Below are positions 26,882 through 35,756 of a DNA stretch of 64,000 nucleotides, piece by piece. Location of the stretch: contig CAVXNH010000054.1 of assembly GCA_963762885.1 (NCBI GenBank), positions 1-64,000 of the forward strand, written 5' to 3'. A program made the position numbers and the translations under genes. This DNA comes from JASHVB01 sp963762885 (GTDB lineage: Bacteria > Pseudomonadota > Alphaproteobacteria > Acetobacterales > Acetobacteraceae). Within the stretch, counting starts at the first letter, position 1. The number at the start of each line of letters is the position of its first letter. The notes under the pieces are model-generated. The model saw only the letters and a program-made list of their open reading frames with translations, was not told where the DNA came from and searched no databases.

Positions 26882-27817
26882 ATGGCGTTGCTCATCGTCG
26901 ATCTCGACAAACATATCGGCAACGCCAAGGCATGGCGCGACACGTTCGGGGAACAGCTTCCCGGTCTGGAAATCCGCGTTTGGCCTGAAGCGGGAAAGCT
27001 GGCGGATATCGATTATCTCGCGTTCATGCATCCCGATTTCGATTCGCTTCCCACTTTTCCGAATTTGAAAGCCATGTTCAGCCGCTCGGCCGGGGTGGAG
27101 TCCTTCATCAACCATCCAAAGCTGCCGAAAGCCCCGCTATGCAAGGTCGAACCGCCAGGCGGCGATCCGATGATGACGGAATACGTCGTCATGCACGTGC
27201 TTCGTTTGCATCGTGACATGCCCGGGTATCAGGCTGCGCAGGCCAGGCGGGAGTGGCGCCGCACGGCGATCGTGCGGCCCGAGCAAAGGCGGGTCGGCTT
27301 CCTCGGCTTCGGCATGATGGCGAAAGCGCCGGCACTGGTGTTGCAGTCGCTCGGGTTCAACGTCTCGGCCTGGGTGCGAAACCCGCGGGCGGAGGGTGAC
27401 GTTCCGATCTTTCATGGCCCCAGCCAACTGGAGCAATTTCTTCAGCAGACCGACATCGCCGTATGCCTGTTGCCGCTGACGAGGGAAACCGAGGGCATAT
27501 TCTGCGCGCGCACCTTTGCCATGATGCCACGCGGAGCGATGCTGGTGAATGTCGGGCGCGGCAAGCATGTGGTGGATGAGGATCTGATCGACGCGCTCGA
27601 CTCGGGCCAGTTATCATACGCCGCGTTAGACGCGCTGTGGCCTGAGCCCCTGCCGCCAACGAGCCCGCTTTGGCTGCACCCCAAAGTCACGGTGATGCCA
27701 CACGTCGCTCGGCGGCCGACTGTTGCTCAGATCGTGACGGAGATCGCGGCGAATATCCGAAGCATCCAGGCCGGCGGGCGGCTTTTGCAGGAAGTCGACA
27801 TCACGACGGGATATTAG
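26882..27817 (+). CDS. D-2-hydroxyacid dehydrogenase, GhrA-like
   Basis: A 311-residue NAD(P)-dependent D-2-hydroxyacid dehydrogenase of the glyoxylate/hydroxypyruvate reductase A branch. The Rossmann motif VGFLGFGMMAKAPALVLQSLGF lies near residue 140, then LVNVGRGKHVVDEDL with the catalytic Arg segment (usually in AAVR nearby), and MPHVARRPT with the catalytic histidine near 282. It reduces glyoxylate or hydroxypyruvate, or oxidises the corresponding acids. The ATG at 26882 is chosen because family similarity starts there; an upstream in-frame extension has none. Followed in the same direction by an HpaI aldolase, 193 bases later. Confidence 0.82.
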   Translation: MALLIVDLDKHIGNAKAWRDTFGEQLPGLEIRVWPEAGKLADIDYLAFMHPDFDSLPTFPNLKAMFSRSAGVESFINHPKLPKAPLCKVEPPGGDPMMTEYVVMHVLRLHRDMPGYQAAQARREWRRTAIVRPEQRRVGFLGFGMMAKAPALVLQSLGFNVSAWVRNPRAEGDVPIFHGPSQLEQFLQQTDIAVCLLPLTRETEGIFCARTFAMMPRGAMLVNVGRGKHVVDEDLIDALDSGQLSYAALDALWPEPLPPTSPLWLHPKVTVMPHVARRPTVAQIVTEIAANIRSIQAGGRLLQEVDITTGY

Positions 27818-28010
27818 CGGTGCGACCCTGAGATTTCGTGCCCGGTGTCGCAATGACGGGATTGGACGCGGCATCAACCCGTCAGAGTCGGAACACCAGC
27901 ACCACCTGCGCATGGCCGGCTCGGCGCGGCCCTTGCCTCAGGCGGCGCGTTCGAGTTTTATAGAGCGTAATCCATGCGTGGTATCAATGAACAACACCAG
28001 AGGTGGGACG

Positions 28011-28778
28011 ATGCGACCGAACAAGATCAAGCAGATGTGGCGCGCCGGTCAATGCGTGACTCTGGGTTGGCTCTCCGTGTCGCATGGATTCACCGCCGAG
28101 GTCATGGCGCGGCAGGGCTTCGATGCCTTGTGCGTTGACCTTCAGCACGGAACCTCTGAGATGAAAGACGTTGGGCCGATGTTGCAGGCGATCTCGCAGA
28201 CCGACACGGTCCCGGTCGTGCGGGTGGCGTGGAATGAGCCGGCGGCCATCATGAAAGCTCTGGACCTTGGCGCGTATGGCATCATCGTGCCGCTGGTGAA
28301 TACCGCCGCGGAAGCGGCGATGGCCGTGGCCGCGTGCCGCTATCCACCCGTCGGCATGCGCTCGAATGGGCCCGTGCGCGCCATACACTACGGCGGCGCC
28401 GACTACGTCGCCAACGCCAATGACGAGATCGTCATCATGGCCATGATCGAGACAAAGGAAGGCATCGCTAACGTCGATGCCATCTGCGCCACGCCCGGCC
28501 TTGACGCCGTCTACATCGGGCCAGCCGACCTGTCCTTCGCATTGGGTCTGGTCCCGCGCGGCGATAACCCCGACCCGCTGCATCTTTCCACCTGCGATAA
28601 GATCCGTGAGACGGCGCATAAGCACGGCATCAAGTGCGTCATGCACTGTGCCAGCGCGGCGTTCGCGGCCGGCGCGGTGAAGCGCGGCTTCGACATGGTG
28701 ATGCTGACGTCCGATCTGTCGTGCATGATCGCCGGCGCTCGGATGCAACTCGACGAGCTCAGGTCCAAGACGGCCTGA
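28011..28778 (+). CDS. HpcH/HpaI family aldolase
   Basis: A 255-residue class II pyruvate aldolase. Characteristic residues: VDLQHGT with the catalytic His near residue 45, VVRVAWNEP with the substrate-binding Arg, MIETKEG with a metal Glu and YIGPADLSFALG with the metal Asp. Members cleave 2-keto-3-deoxy acids or 4-hydroxy-2-oxo acids to pyruvate and an aldehyde. The ATG at 28011 is preceded by AGGTGGG at an ideal distance, favouring it over an ATG 24 bases earlier. Likely works with the neighbouring reductase in sugar-acid breakdown, which is inference from context. Confidence 0.85.
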   Translation: MRPNKIKQMWRAGQCVTLGWLSVSHGFTAEVMARQGFDALCVDLQHGTSEMKDVGPMLQAISQTDTVPVVRVAWNEPAAIMKALDLGAYGIIVPLVNTAAEAAMAVAACRYPPVGMRSNGPVRAIHYGGADYVANANDEIVIMAMIETKEGIANVDAICATPGLDAVYIGPADLSFALGLVPRGDNPDPLHLSTCDKIRETAHKHGIKCVMHCASAAFAAGAVKRGFDMVMLTSDLSCMIAGARMQLDELRSKTA

Positions 28779-29185
28779 GGCTGGCGCCATCGAGACCACG
28801 GAGCAGATCGAATAATTGGCTGACGTGCAACGCCGCGACCGCGCGCGTTGCCCCAATTGCGTGATTTTCGTCCTTCGGAGTGGGCGATAAACGCACGCAT
28901 CGTCCGACTGGACGAGGGTCACGCCGGACCACTCTATGCCAGGTCGCGCCGCGGCTCGCTGCGCTGCCGACACCTGGCTTTGGAGAAAAGCCGCGTCAAC
29001 CAACTCGCAAATCGTTTGATATACGACACGAACCGTCCCCGCCGTCATGGCCGAGCTCGGCGACGACGGTTTGGCTCGGCCATGACGGTTGGGGTGATTC
29101 GTGCGAAGCGGTCGAGACTCGACCGTTCGGCGGGCTGCTGCGAGACCACGCACGCCACCCGCAGAAAAAAACCCCGGGCAGTGGG
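28779..29185. other. Gene-free stretch with an inverted repeat
   Basis: About 400 bases with no gene I recognise. It holds a REP-like inverted repeat, arms CCGTCATGGCCGAG (29042-29055) and CTCGGCCATGACGG (29075-29088), probably the end of the upstream transcription unit. Confidence 0.4.
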
Positions 29186-29214
29186 TTGACAAGTCGCCTG
29201 AAATAGTCGATTGT
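29186..29214 (+). promoter_or_regulatory. Candidate sigma-70-like promoter of the CitE-CaiB operon
   Basis: A perfect -35 box TTGACA (29186-29191), a 17-base spacer and a weak -10 GATTGT (29209-29214) retaining the key A2 and T6. It lies about 120 bases before the first gene. Confidence 0.45.
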
Positions 29215-29222
29215 CGACAATC
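29209..29222. promoter_or_regulatory. Perfect 14-bp palindrome GATTGTCGACAATC, candidate GntR operator
   Basis: The palindrome covers the -10 region of the candidate promoter. Its core TTGTCGACAA resembles operators of FadR/FCD-type GntR regulators, and such a regulator is encoded inside the downstream operon. Binding here would block RNA polymerase, with release on binding of a pathway acid or CoA-ester. Binding is inferred. Confidence 0.55.
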
Positions 29223-29335
29223 ATCAGTCGGCTACCGACGGCCGACACAGGCGCCCGAAAGGTCTGCACGATGCACCAACAGCCGCCCGGCCACGCTCGC
29301 GAATCCACGCCGGCACACCCCGCCGCGTGTCGCGC

Positions 29336-30217
29336 ATGAGCCTCCACCGCACCTACCTGTTCGCCCCCGGCAACCACCCCCGCCGCAGCGAAAAGGCGCT
29401 CTCCCTGGCCGCCGACGCCGTCATCCTCGACCTGGAAGACGCTGTGGCCAACGCGGAAAAGCCCGCCGCCCGCCAGGCTGTGCTGAACATCGCGGAACGC
29501 CCCCGCCGCGGCCGCCTCTATGTCCGTGTCAACGCCATGAGCACCGAGTGGGGCTATGCCGACCTGGTCGCCATGACGGTGCCGGGCATCGACGGCATCG
29601 TGTTGCCGAAGCTGGAAAGCGCCGACGAGATCAAGGCCGCCGACTGGCTGATCGGCGCGCTGGAACGCCAGAACGGCCTGAAGCCGCGCAGCCTCGACCT
29701 GATCCCGATCGTCGAGACCGCGGCCGGATTCACCCAGCTTGAAACCATCGCCCGCGCCGGCACTCGCGTGCGGCGGCTGGCCTTCGGGGCCGGCGACTTC
29801 ACGCTCGACCTGTCGATCACCTGGACGCGCGACGAACTCGAACTGCTGCCCTATCGCAGCGGCTTCGTCGCCGCCTCGCGTGCCGCGGGCCTGGAAGCGC
29901 CGCTCGACACCGTGTGGGTCGATCTGCAGGACGCCGACGGGTTCGCTCAGTCCGCCGCGCGGGTTCGCGGCCTCGGGTTCCAGGGCAAGATGTGCATCCA
30001 TCCCGACCAGATCGCACCCGCCAACGCGATCTTCGGGCCGGATGCCAAGGCGGTCGCCCAGGCCCGTCGCGTCATCGCCGCCTTCGCCGAGGCCGAGGCG
30101 AAGGGCCTGGCATCGATCCAGCTCGAAGGCCGCTTCATCGACTATCCCATCGTCCACGCCGCGCGCCGCATCGTCGCGCAGGCAGAAGAAATCGCCGCAA
30201 CGGAGTCCACCCGATGA
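29336..30217 (+). CDS. CitE/HpcH-family (beta-hydroxyacyl-CoA lyase-like), first copy
   Basis: A 293-residue CitE-like TIM-barrel enzyme. MSLHRTYLFAPGNHPRRSEKA is the conserved phosphate/CoA-handling start, VILDLEDAV the first strand, YVRVNA the substrate Arg, IPIVETAAG the metal Glu near residue 128 and AFGAGDFTLDL the metal Asp near 156; KMCIHPDQI closes the barrel. The family cleaves malyl-CoA, citramalyl-CoA or similar esters. It overlaps the following CoA-transferase gene by four bases (ATGA). A start nine bases earlier is possible. Substrate is not determined. Confidence 0.85.
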   Translation: MSLHRTYLFAPGNHPRRSEKALSLAADAVILDLEDAVANAEKPAARQAVLNIAERPRRGRLYVRVNAMSTEWGYADLVAMTVPGIDGIVLPKLESADEIKAADWLIGALERQNGLKPRSLDLIPIVETAAGFTQLETIARAGTRVRRLAFGAGDFTLDLSITWTRDELELLPYRSGFVAASRAAGLEAPLDTVWVDLQDADGFAQSAARVRGLGFQGKMCIHPDQIAPANAIFGPDAKAVAQARRVIAAFAEAEAKGLASIQLEGRFIDYPIVHAARRIVAQAEEIAATESTR

Positions 30218-31422
30218 CCGAGCCCGAAATCATGCCCCTCGACGGCTGCCGCGTCATCGACGTGTCCAGCTTCCTCGCCGGCCCATTCTGCTCCACCCAG
30301 CTTGCCGAGTTCGGCGCCGAGGTGATCAAGCTGGAATTGCCGCGCGTCGGTGATGCGCTGCGCAAATTCGGCACCATCACCGAGTGCGGTGACTCGCTGC
30401 CCTGGCTGTCGGAATGCCGCAACAAGAAGACCGCGACGCTCGACCTGCGCAAGCCGGAAGGCGCCGCATTGCTGAAGCGGCTGATCGCCACCGCCGACAT
30501 CTTCGTCGAGAACTTCCAGCCCGGCACATTGGAAAAATGGGGCCTCGGCTGGGACGTGCTCAGCGAGATCAACCCGCGGCTGATCATGGTGCGCATCTCC
30601 GGCTATGGCCAAACCGGTCCGTATCGCGACCGCCCCGGCTTCGGCCGCATCGGCAATGCGTTCGGCGGGCTGTCGTTCCTCGCCGGCTATCCCGACCGGC
30701 CGCCGGTGACGCCCGGCTCCGCCACCATCCCCGACTACCTGGCCGGACTGTACGGCGCGTTTGGCGCCCTGCTGGCGATGCAGGCGCTGCAGAAGACCGG
30801 CCGCGGCCAGGTGGTCGATATCGGCCTCTATGAACCGGTCTTCCGCATCCTCGACGAACTCGCCCCGTCCTACGCGCTGAACGGTTTTGTCCGCCAGCGC
30901 ATGGGACCCGGCACGGTGAACGTGGTGCCGCATAGCCATTACCCCACCAAGGACGGCCGCTGGATTGCCATCGCCTGCACCAGTGACAAGATCTTCGCCC
31001 GCCTGGCGGTGGCGATGGAAGCGCCGGAACTCGCCGCCGAGGACAAGTGGGCCTTCGTCCGCCAGCGTGAAGCCGACCGTGCGGCGGTCGACGCCTATGT
31101 CGGCGCCTGGACCTCGCGCTACGATCGCGCCGAGTTGCTGCGCATGTGCGAGGCATCGCAGGTGCCCTGCGGCCCGGTCTATTCGATCGACGAGATCTTC
31201 GAAGATCCACAATACAAGGCACGCGAAAACATCGTGCGCATTACCGACGACCGGGTCGGCGAGATCGCCATCTCCAACGTCGTGCCGCGCCTGACCGACA
31301 CGCCGGGCCGCGTGAAGTGGCTCGGCCCGGCGCCGGAATCGCACAACCAGGAAGTCTTCCACGACATGCTCGGCCTATCGGCGGCGGAGATGGCGGCGTT
31401 GCGCGAAAATTCGGTGATCTGA
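30214..31422 (+). CDS. Family III CoA-transferase (CaiB/BaiF), operon copy
   Basis: A 402-residue family III CoA-transferase. It starts MTEPEIMPLDGCRVIDVSSF, has the FLAGPFCSTQLAEFGAEVIKLE entry, CoA-binding VENFQPGTLEKWGL, and the catalytic aspartate D174 in IPDYLAGLYGAFGAL. It moves CoA between carboxylic acids through an aspartyl-CoA thioester intermediate. Lying between two CitE-type lyases, it probably activates a dicarboxylic or hydroxy acid (for example malate, citramalate or a relative) to the CoA ester cleaved by its neighbours. That pathway reading is inference; substrate-specific residues cannot be assigned. Confidence 0.87.
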   Translation: MTEPEIMPLDGCRVIDVSSFLAGPFCSTQLAEFGAEVIKLELPRVGDALRKFGTITECGDSLPWLSECRNKKTATLDLRKPEGAALLKRLIATADIFVENFQPGTLEKWGLGWDVLSEINPRLIMVRISGYGQTGPYRDRPGFGRIGNAFGGLSFLAGYPDRPPVTPGSATIPDYLAGLYGAFGALLAMQALQKTGRGQVVDIGLYEPVFRILDELAPSYALNGFVRQRMGPGTVNVVPHSHYPTKDGRWIAIACTSDKIFARLAVAMEAPELAAEDKWAFVRQREADRAAVDAYVGAWTSRYDRAELLRMCEASQVPCGPVYSIDEIFEDPQYKARENIVRITDDRVGEIAISNVVPRLTDTPGRVKWLGPAPESHNQEVFHDMLGLSAAEMAALRENSVI

Positions 31423-31424
31423 CC

Positions 31425-32240
31425 ATGCCGGCGGATGCCAACGACAGCTGGGCGATCGCCCCGCAGCGCTCGCTGCCGGAGATGGTGGCCGAGCGCGTCG
31501 TCGAGGCGATGCGCAACGGCACGCTGCGGCCGGGTGAGCGCATCGTCGAGGCCACGCTGGCCGGCAAGCTCGGCGTCAGCCGCGGCTCGCTGCGCGAGGC
31601 GTTGAAGGCACTGGAGGCCGATCACCTGGTGGAAAGCCGGCGCAGCCACGGCACCTATGTCACGCAGATCGACCAGGCGCAGGCGTGGCGGATGGTGACG
31701 GTGCGCGCAGTGCTGGAGGGTCTTGCCGCGCGCCTGGTGGCGGCACGGCGCGACCCCGAAATGCTGCGCGTGCTGGAAGCGCAGCACCGGCGCATACGCG
31801 ACCTCGCCGAAGCCGGGCGCATCAGCGAATGGCGTGACCAGGACTGGCTGTTCCACGAGATGGTTTGCCGCGCCGCCGACAACGAGTTCCTGCTACGCTC
31901 CTGGCAATCGCTCGGCAATTTGATCCGGCTGTTCCTGCATCAGCATCAGGCGTTCGAATTGCAGGCCGATGATGTGCTGGGCAACCATGAGGACCTGATC
32001 GATGTGTTGCGCTCCGGCGATCCGGACGCGGCCGACGCGACGTTCCGTTCGGTGATCCTGCGCAGCGGCATGCGGCGTCTGGGCATGCAGCCTCCGGCCG
32101 AGTTTTCCACCTTGCTGAGCGATCTGCCGACAGCGTTGACGCCGCCGCCACCACCGGCAATCGCGTCGTCCCACCCCAAACAAACCGCCGTGGCGCCGCA
32201 GGTCGCGCGACCGCGCACCAGGCAGAGGCAACGCGCATGA
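31425..32240 (+). CDS. GntR-family regulator (FadR/FCD subgroup)
   Basis: A 271-residue regulator. The N-terminal winged helix-turn-helix reads LRPGERIVEATLAGKLGVSRGSLREALKALEADHLV. The FCD ligand domain follows, with WRMVTVRAVLEGLAARL and the metal-site histidines expected in LFHEMVCRAADN and LGNHEDLIDVLRSGD. A Pro/Ala-rich tail of ~40 residues (TPPPPPAIASS...) is unusual. Situated inside the operon, two bases after the CoA-transferase stop, it probably controls the operon through the palindrome upstream. The stop overlaps the next gene by four bases. Confidence 0.85.
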   Translation: MPADANDSWAIAPQRSLPEMVAERVVEAMRNGTLRPGERIVEATLAGKLGVSRGSLREALKALEADHLVESRRSHGTYVTQIDQAQAWRMVTVRAVLEGLAARLVAARRDPEMLRVLEAQHRRIRDLAEAGRISEWRDQDWLFHEMVCRAADNEFLLRSWQSLGNLIRLFLHQHQAFELQADDVLGNHEDLIDVLRSGDPDAADATFRSVILRSGMRRLGMQPPAEFSTLLSDLPTALTPPPPPAIASSHPKQTAVAPQVARPRTRQRQRA

Positions 32241-33100
32241 TCCATCCGAACCCCTGGCGCCTGCGCCGATCATTGCTGATCACGCCGTCGCACCGTCGCG
32301 AACGCCTGGAAAAGGCGCTGACCCAGGCTGCCGATTCGGTAATCTTCGACCTGGAGGACGGCGTTCCGCCGGCGCGCAAGCCGGAGGCTCGCGACTGCGC
32401 CACCGCCGTGCTGCGCTCCGGCGGCTTCGGCCGCCGCGAACGTATCGTGCGTCTGAACGCCGTCGGCAGTGAGGAGTTCGGGCGCGACCTGCAAGCGCTG
32501 CCGTGGGACCTTATCGATACGGTGTTAGTGCCGAAGGTGGAAAGCCCCGATGCGGTGCGGTTGCTGGACCAGAAACTGGCGGCCGGCGTGTCGATCATCC
32601 TGTCGCTGGAAACGCCGCGCGGCGTGCTGAACGCCTTGCCGATCGCCGACGCGTCACCGCGCATCGTCGGCCTGTTCTTCGGGCCGGGCGACTACACCTT
32701 GCAAACCGGCGGAGCGATGAGCGCGGCGGGGCTCGCCATGCCGCGTGCGGTCATCGCCGCCGCGGCGGGCGCGGTCGGCGCGCAGGCGATCGACGCGCCC
32801 TTCATGGGGCTGAAGGACCTCGCCGGCACGCGTGCCGATGCGGAGATCGCGAGGGAACTCGGGTTTTCCGGCAAGGTCGTCTTCCACCCCGACCAAATCG
32901 CCACGGTGAACGCCGTGTTCACCCCCGACGCCTCCGAACTCGCCCGCGCCGAACGTTTCGTCCGCGGCTATCATGAGGCAGCGCAGCGTGGCGAGGCCGT
33001 CGCTTATGTCGATGGCGAGTTCATCGCCATGGACCTCGTGCCGCGCATGGAACGTCTGATCGCCACAGCCAGGGAGGCCGCGCAAGCGGAGGCCGCATGA
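32237..33100 (+). CDS. CitE/HpcH-family lyase-like protein, second copy
   Basis: A 287-residue CitE-family protein, related to but clearly different from the first copy in the operon. Key segments are RRSLLITPSHRRERLEKAL, VIFDLEDGV, IVRLNA, IILSLETPRG (metal Glu) and LFFGPGDYTLQTGG (metal Asp), and it ends FHPDQIATVNAVF. It overlaps both its neighbours by four bases. The presence of two paralogous lyases around one CoA-transferase suggests two successive cleavage steps or one lyase and one thioesterase-like member, as CitE homologues can act as malyl-CoA thioesterases. Confidence 0.83.
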   Translation: MIHPNPWRLRRSLLITPSHRRERLEKALTQAADSVIFDLEDGVPPARKPEARDCATAVLRSGGFGRRERIVRLNAVGSEEFGRDLQALPWDLIDTVLVPKVESPDAVRLLDQKLAAGVSIILSLETPRGVLNALPIADASPRIVGLFFGPGDYTLQTGGAMSAAGLAMPRAVIAAAAGAVGAQAIDAPFMGLKDLAGTRADAEIARELGFSGKVVFHPDQIATVNAVFTPDASELARAERFVRGYHEAAQRGEAVAYVDGEFIAMDLVPRMERLIATAREAAQAEAA

Positions 33101-34497
33101 ACATCGCCGGACGCCTGGAACGATTGCCACTGTGCCGTTTCCACTACCTCGCCTTTGCCGTCATCGGCCTCGGAATGTTCTTCGACGGCTACGATCTGAC
33201 CGTCGCCGGCTTCGTCATTCCGCCACTGGTCAGTCTGCACTGGCTCGGACCGGACCGCACGCCATTGTTCATCTCTCTGCCGCTGTTTGCCGCCGCGCTC
33301 GGCTCGATCGTCGCCGGCGTCCTGGGCGACTGGCTGGGACGCCGCGTCCTGTTCAAGCTGAACGCCCTGCTCTACGCGCTCGGCAGCCTGGGCTGCGGCC
33401 TCGCGGTGAATTACGAGATGCTGCTGGCGTGCCGCATCGTTACCCTGTTCGCACTCGGCCTGCAGACGGTCACCGGCTACGCCTACATGAACGAATTGAC
33501 GCCAAAGCTGCACCGCGGCCGGTTCCAGTCGGCGGTGTCGTTCCTGGTCAATGGCGGCCTGCCGATCGGCGCGCTGCTGGCGTGGATCTTCGTGCCGCAT
33601 CTGGTGCCCGATCTCGGCTGGCGGCTGATGTTCCTGTTCTCGGTAGTACCCGCGGTGCTGGTGTTCGCCGGCCAGCGCCTGTTGCCGGAATCGCCGCGCT
33701 GGCTCGTCTCGGTCGGACGCGAAGCGGAAGCGGACGCGGTGCTGGCACCCATCGAGGCGGACATCGTTCGCCGCTCCGGCCAGCCCTTGCCGCCTGCTGT
33801 CGCCACGCCGGAGCCGCGCCGCGACCTCGGTTGGGCCACCTTGCTCGAACCCGGCGTGCGCGGCCGTTTCCTGCTCGCCGTGCTGTTCAATGTCTGCCAC
33901 CTGGTGGCGATCTTCGTGCTGGTTAGCTGGCTGCCGTCGATCCTGGTGGCGAAGGGCCTGGGCTTCCTGAAGACGTTCAGCTTCACCGCGGTGAGCTTCG
34001 CCGGCGGCTTCCTGGGACCGTTGATCGGGATCGCCATCGCGGATCGCTTCGAACGCCGCTGGAGTTTGGCCGGGGCCGCGATGATCGGCGCGATCGCCGG
34101 CATTACCTATGCGATGCAAACGTCGCAGTACGGACTGATGCTGACCGGACTGATTTTGGTCAGCGCCATATTTTATATTTCGTCGGTCGGTTTTGCGACC
34201 TATGTGCCGGAGATCCTCCCGACCGGCATCCGTTTGCGCGGCATGGGAACCGCGGTGCTGATCGGCCGAGTGGCCTCGGCGATCAGTCCGTTCGGCGTGG
34301 CGTGGGTGCTGCGCTCCGGCCTCGATCCGTTCATTATCGTGACCGGGGTGGGTGTGCTGTACATCGTGCTGGCGGTGGGGGTCGCATTCTGCGGGCCAAA
34401 GACCGCGGGCAGGAGCCTGGAGGCGCTGGAGCACTCGGGCCTCGCGGCTGGCGTGGGGCCGGCGAGTCGCGTGCGCAGTGTAACGCCTGGGGAATGA
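33097..34497 (+). CDS. MFS transporter, AAHS family
   Basis: A 466-residue, 12-helix major facilitator. The AAHS motif FFDGYDLTVAGFVIPPL is in helix 1 and GDWLGRRVLFKLNAL in loop 2-3; LLPESPRWLV ends the first half and RGMGTAVLIGRVASAISP lies in the second. It is a proton-coupled importer of aromatic or aliphatic carboxylates. As last gene of the operon, with a four-base overlap to the second lyase gene, it should bring in the acid that the CoA-transferase activates. Intact, unlike the AAHS gene near 17 kb. Confidence 0.87.
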   Translation: MNIAGRLERLPLCRFHYLAFAVIGLGMFFDGYDLTVAGFVIPPLVSLHWLGPDRTPLFISLPLFAAALGSIVAGVLGDWLGRRVLFKLNALLYALGSLGCGLAVNYEMLLACRIVTLFALGLQTVTGYAYMNELTPKLHRGRFQSAVSFLVNGGLPIGALLAWIFVPHLVPDLGWRLMFLFSVVPAVLVFAGQRLLPESPRWLVSVGREAEADAVLAPIEADIVRRSGQPLPPAVATPEPRRDLGWATLLEPGVRGRFLLAVLFNVCHLVAIFVLVSWLPSILVAKGLGFLKTFSFTAVSFAGGFLGPLIGIAIADRFERRWSLAGAAMIGAIAGITYAMQTSQYGLMLTGLILVSAIFYISSVGFATYVPEILPTGIRLRGMGTAVLIGRVASAISPFGVAWVLRSGLDPFIIVTGVGVLYIVLAVGVAFCGPKTAGRSLEALEHSGLAAGVGPASRVRSVTPGE

Positions 34498-34695
34498 CAC
34501 CTGCCCGGGTGCGCTTCGCCGGTGTTTATTTCAATGCGGGAAAGAATGGGGTGCCGCAGGAATCGTGCGCCTATCGATTGCGCGGGAAGCGCCGATCTGG
34601 CCGAACATGGTGGTGCCGGGTCAGGTGGCTCCGCTCGGCGTTCGAGTGGCGGACGCTCGGCACCACGGTGCCTGGACGGCTGCGCAACTGCGCGG

Positions 34696-34960
34696 TCATA
34701 GTCCGTTGGCTTTCAATCTCTCCGAAAACAGCTCCAACAAGCTCACAACGGCTTCCGGTTGCCGTTCCGGGGGGGATGTAGCCGACCAGTGCAGAAAGGG
34801 CCCCCTCCATCAGCAAGCCCGCCACCAGGTACGGGTCGGCACCGTCCTTCAGGGCAAGTTGGATCATCTGCGCCAGCAAATCCAACGAGTCCGGCTTGCG
34901 GGCGGCAGTTCTGTTTGCCTCACGGATCAGGTTGTCTAGTAGAGAGGGTCTATCTGGCAT
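34696..34960 (-). CDS. Small conserved protein of ~87 residues (one frameshift)
   Basis: It starts MPDRPSLLDNLIREANRTA and continues with ALKDGADPYLVAGLLMEGALSALVGYIPP. The run of seven C at 34769-34775 (minus strand) then puts it out of frame; with one base fewer the protein ends naturally with ERQPEAVVSLLELFSERL and a stop. The restored C-terminus forms an amphipathic helix, which supports this reading. I do not recognise a named family. Function unknown; it stands alone, convergent with the MFS gene. Confidence 0.55.
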
Positions 34961-35129
34961 GTCGATAAGGGTAACCAGCCTTGGCTTGGTTCTGCAATGC
35001 TCAGCAGTCTGCGCCAGCGATTGTGGGCATCGCGGCTGAAGGCGGCTGCATCACCATGGCGCCGCGGCGCCCCAGGTGCCGCACCAATCGGTCTGAGGAC
35101 GTCAGCGCGGTGCCGCTCGGGGGCGCTGC
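34961..35129. other. Short spacer
   Basis: No gene recognised. Confidence 0.35.
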
Positions 35130-35756
35130 CTACTTCGCGTTGCCGAACCCGTCCAGCAGCTTGAACTCGTCCAGGCTATCCAGCACCACCTTGCAATCCG
35201 CTGGGCTAGCGCCCTTTCCCTTGGCCTCCATGGCGTCCTGAGCGTCCCACGCCCGCTGCAACGCGTTGGCATGCAGGGTGTATTCTGCGTCGCTGTCGTG
35301 CATCTTGGGGTAGAGGCGATCGGCCACAACACCGAGTTGAAGCAGCATAGCCATCTTGACCTGTTCCGCCCATTGAGCAGACCGAAGACCGCAAGTTTCG
35401 GCTACCGCTGCGAACCAGATGCCGCTGGCCAGTGACGCGTTGCTGGTCATCAGCATATCGGACCTGGGGTCATTCTTCTTGGGTTCTGACGCTAGCTTCG
35501 GGGTGATGTATTCCGGATCGTGCAACGCGCCGTGCAGGGCATCCCGGAACGTACGACTGTGCTTGTCGAGACAATACGCCTCAGCGCTACCCATGGCGTC
35601 GTCTGCATCCGCTTCCTTGACGTGTTCGGCACGAAGCAGCGGGGCTACCCTCGCTGGGAATGACGGGCTGAAATACTCATCGGTAGGAGGGCATGGGGTT
35701 GCGTCAGTCATGGGGCCATCCGCCGCCATCACTGCCGCCGAGAGGCTTACCATCAT
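35130..35756 (-). CDS. Hypothetical protein, possibly secreted
   Basis: A 208-residue protein, mainly helical and acidic, without a family I recognise. The start MMVSLSAAVMAADGP resembles the end of a signal peptide, and in-frame codons upstream (FARLLPTAA) would extend it into a normal one, but no ATG, GTG or TTG was found there, so the true start may be missing or altered. Four cysteines are present (two early, two late). Located next to an integrase fragment, so it may belong to acquired DNA. Confidence 0.45.
   Translation of the reverse strand: MMVSLSAAVMAADGPMTDATPCPPTDEYFSPSFPARVAPLLRAEHVKEADADDAMGSAEAYCLDKHSRTFRDALHGALHDPEYITPKLASEPKKNDPRSDMLMTSNASLASGIWFAAVAETCGLRSAQWAEQVKMAMLLQLGVVADRLYPKMHDSDAEYTLHANALQRAWDAQDAMEAKGKGASPADCKVVLDSLDEFKLLDGFGNAK

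Noticed and set aside
27984..29192. A 402-residue minus-strand frame
   Set aside because: Antisense to the HpaI aldolase, which has a ribosome-binding site and family motifs; the antisense product resembles nothing.
33004..34500. A 498-residue minus-strand frame
   Set aside because: Antisense to the MFS transporter; the sequence is His/Gln/Arg-rich, typical of a shadow frame.
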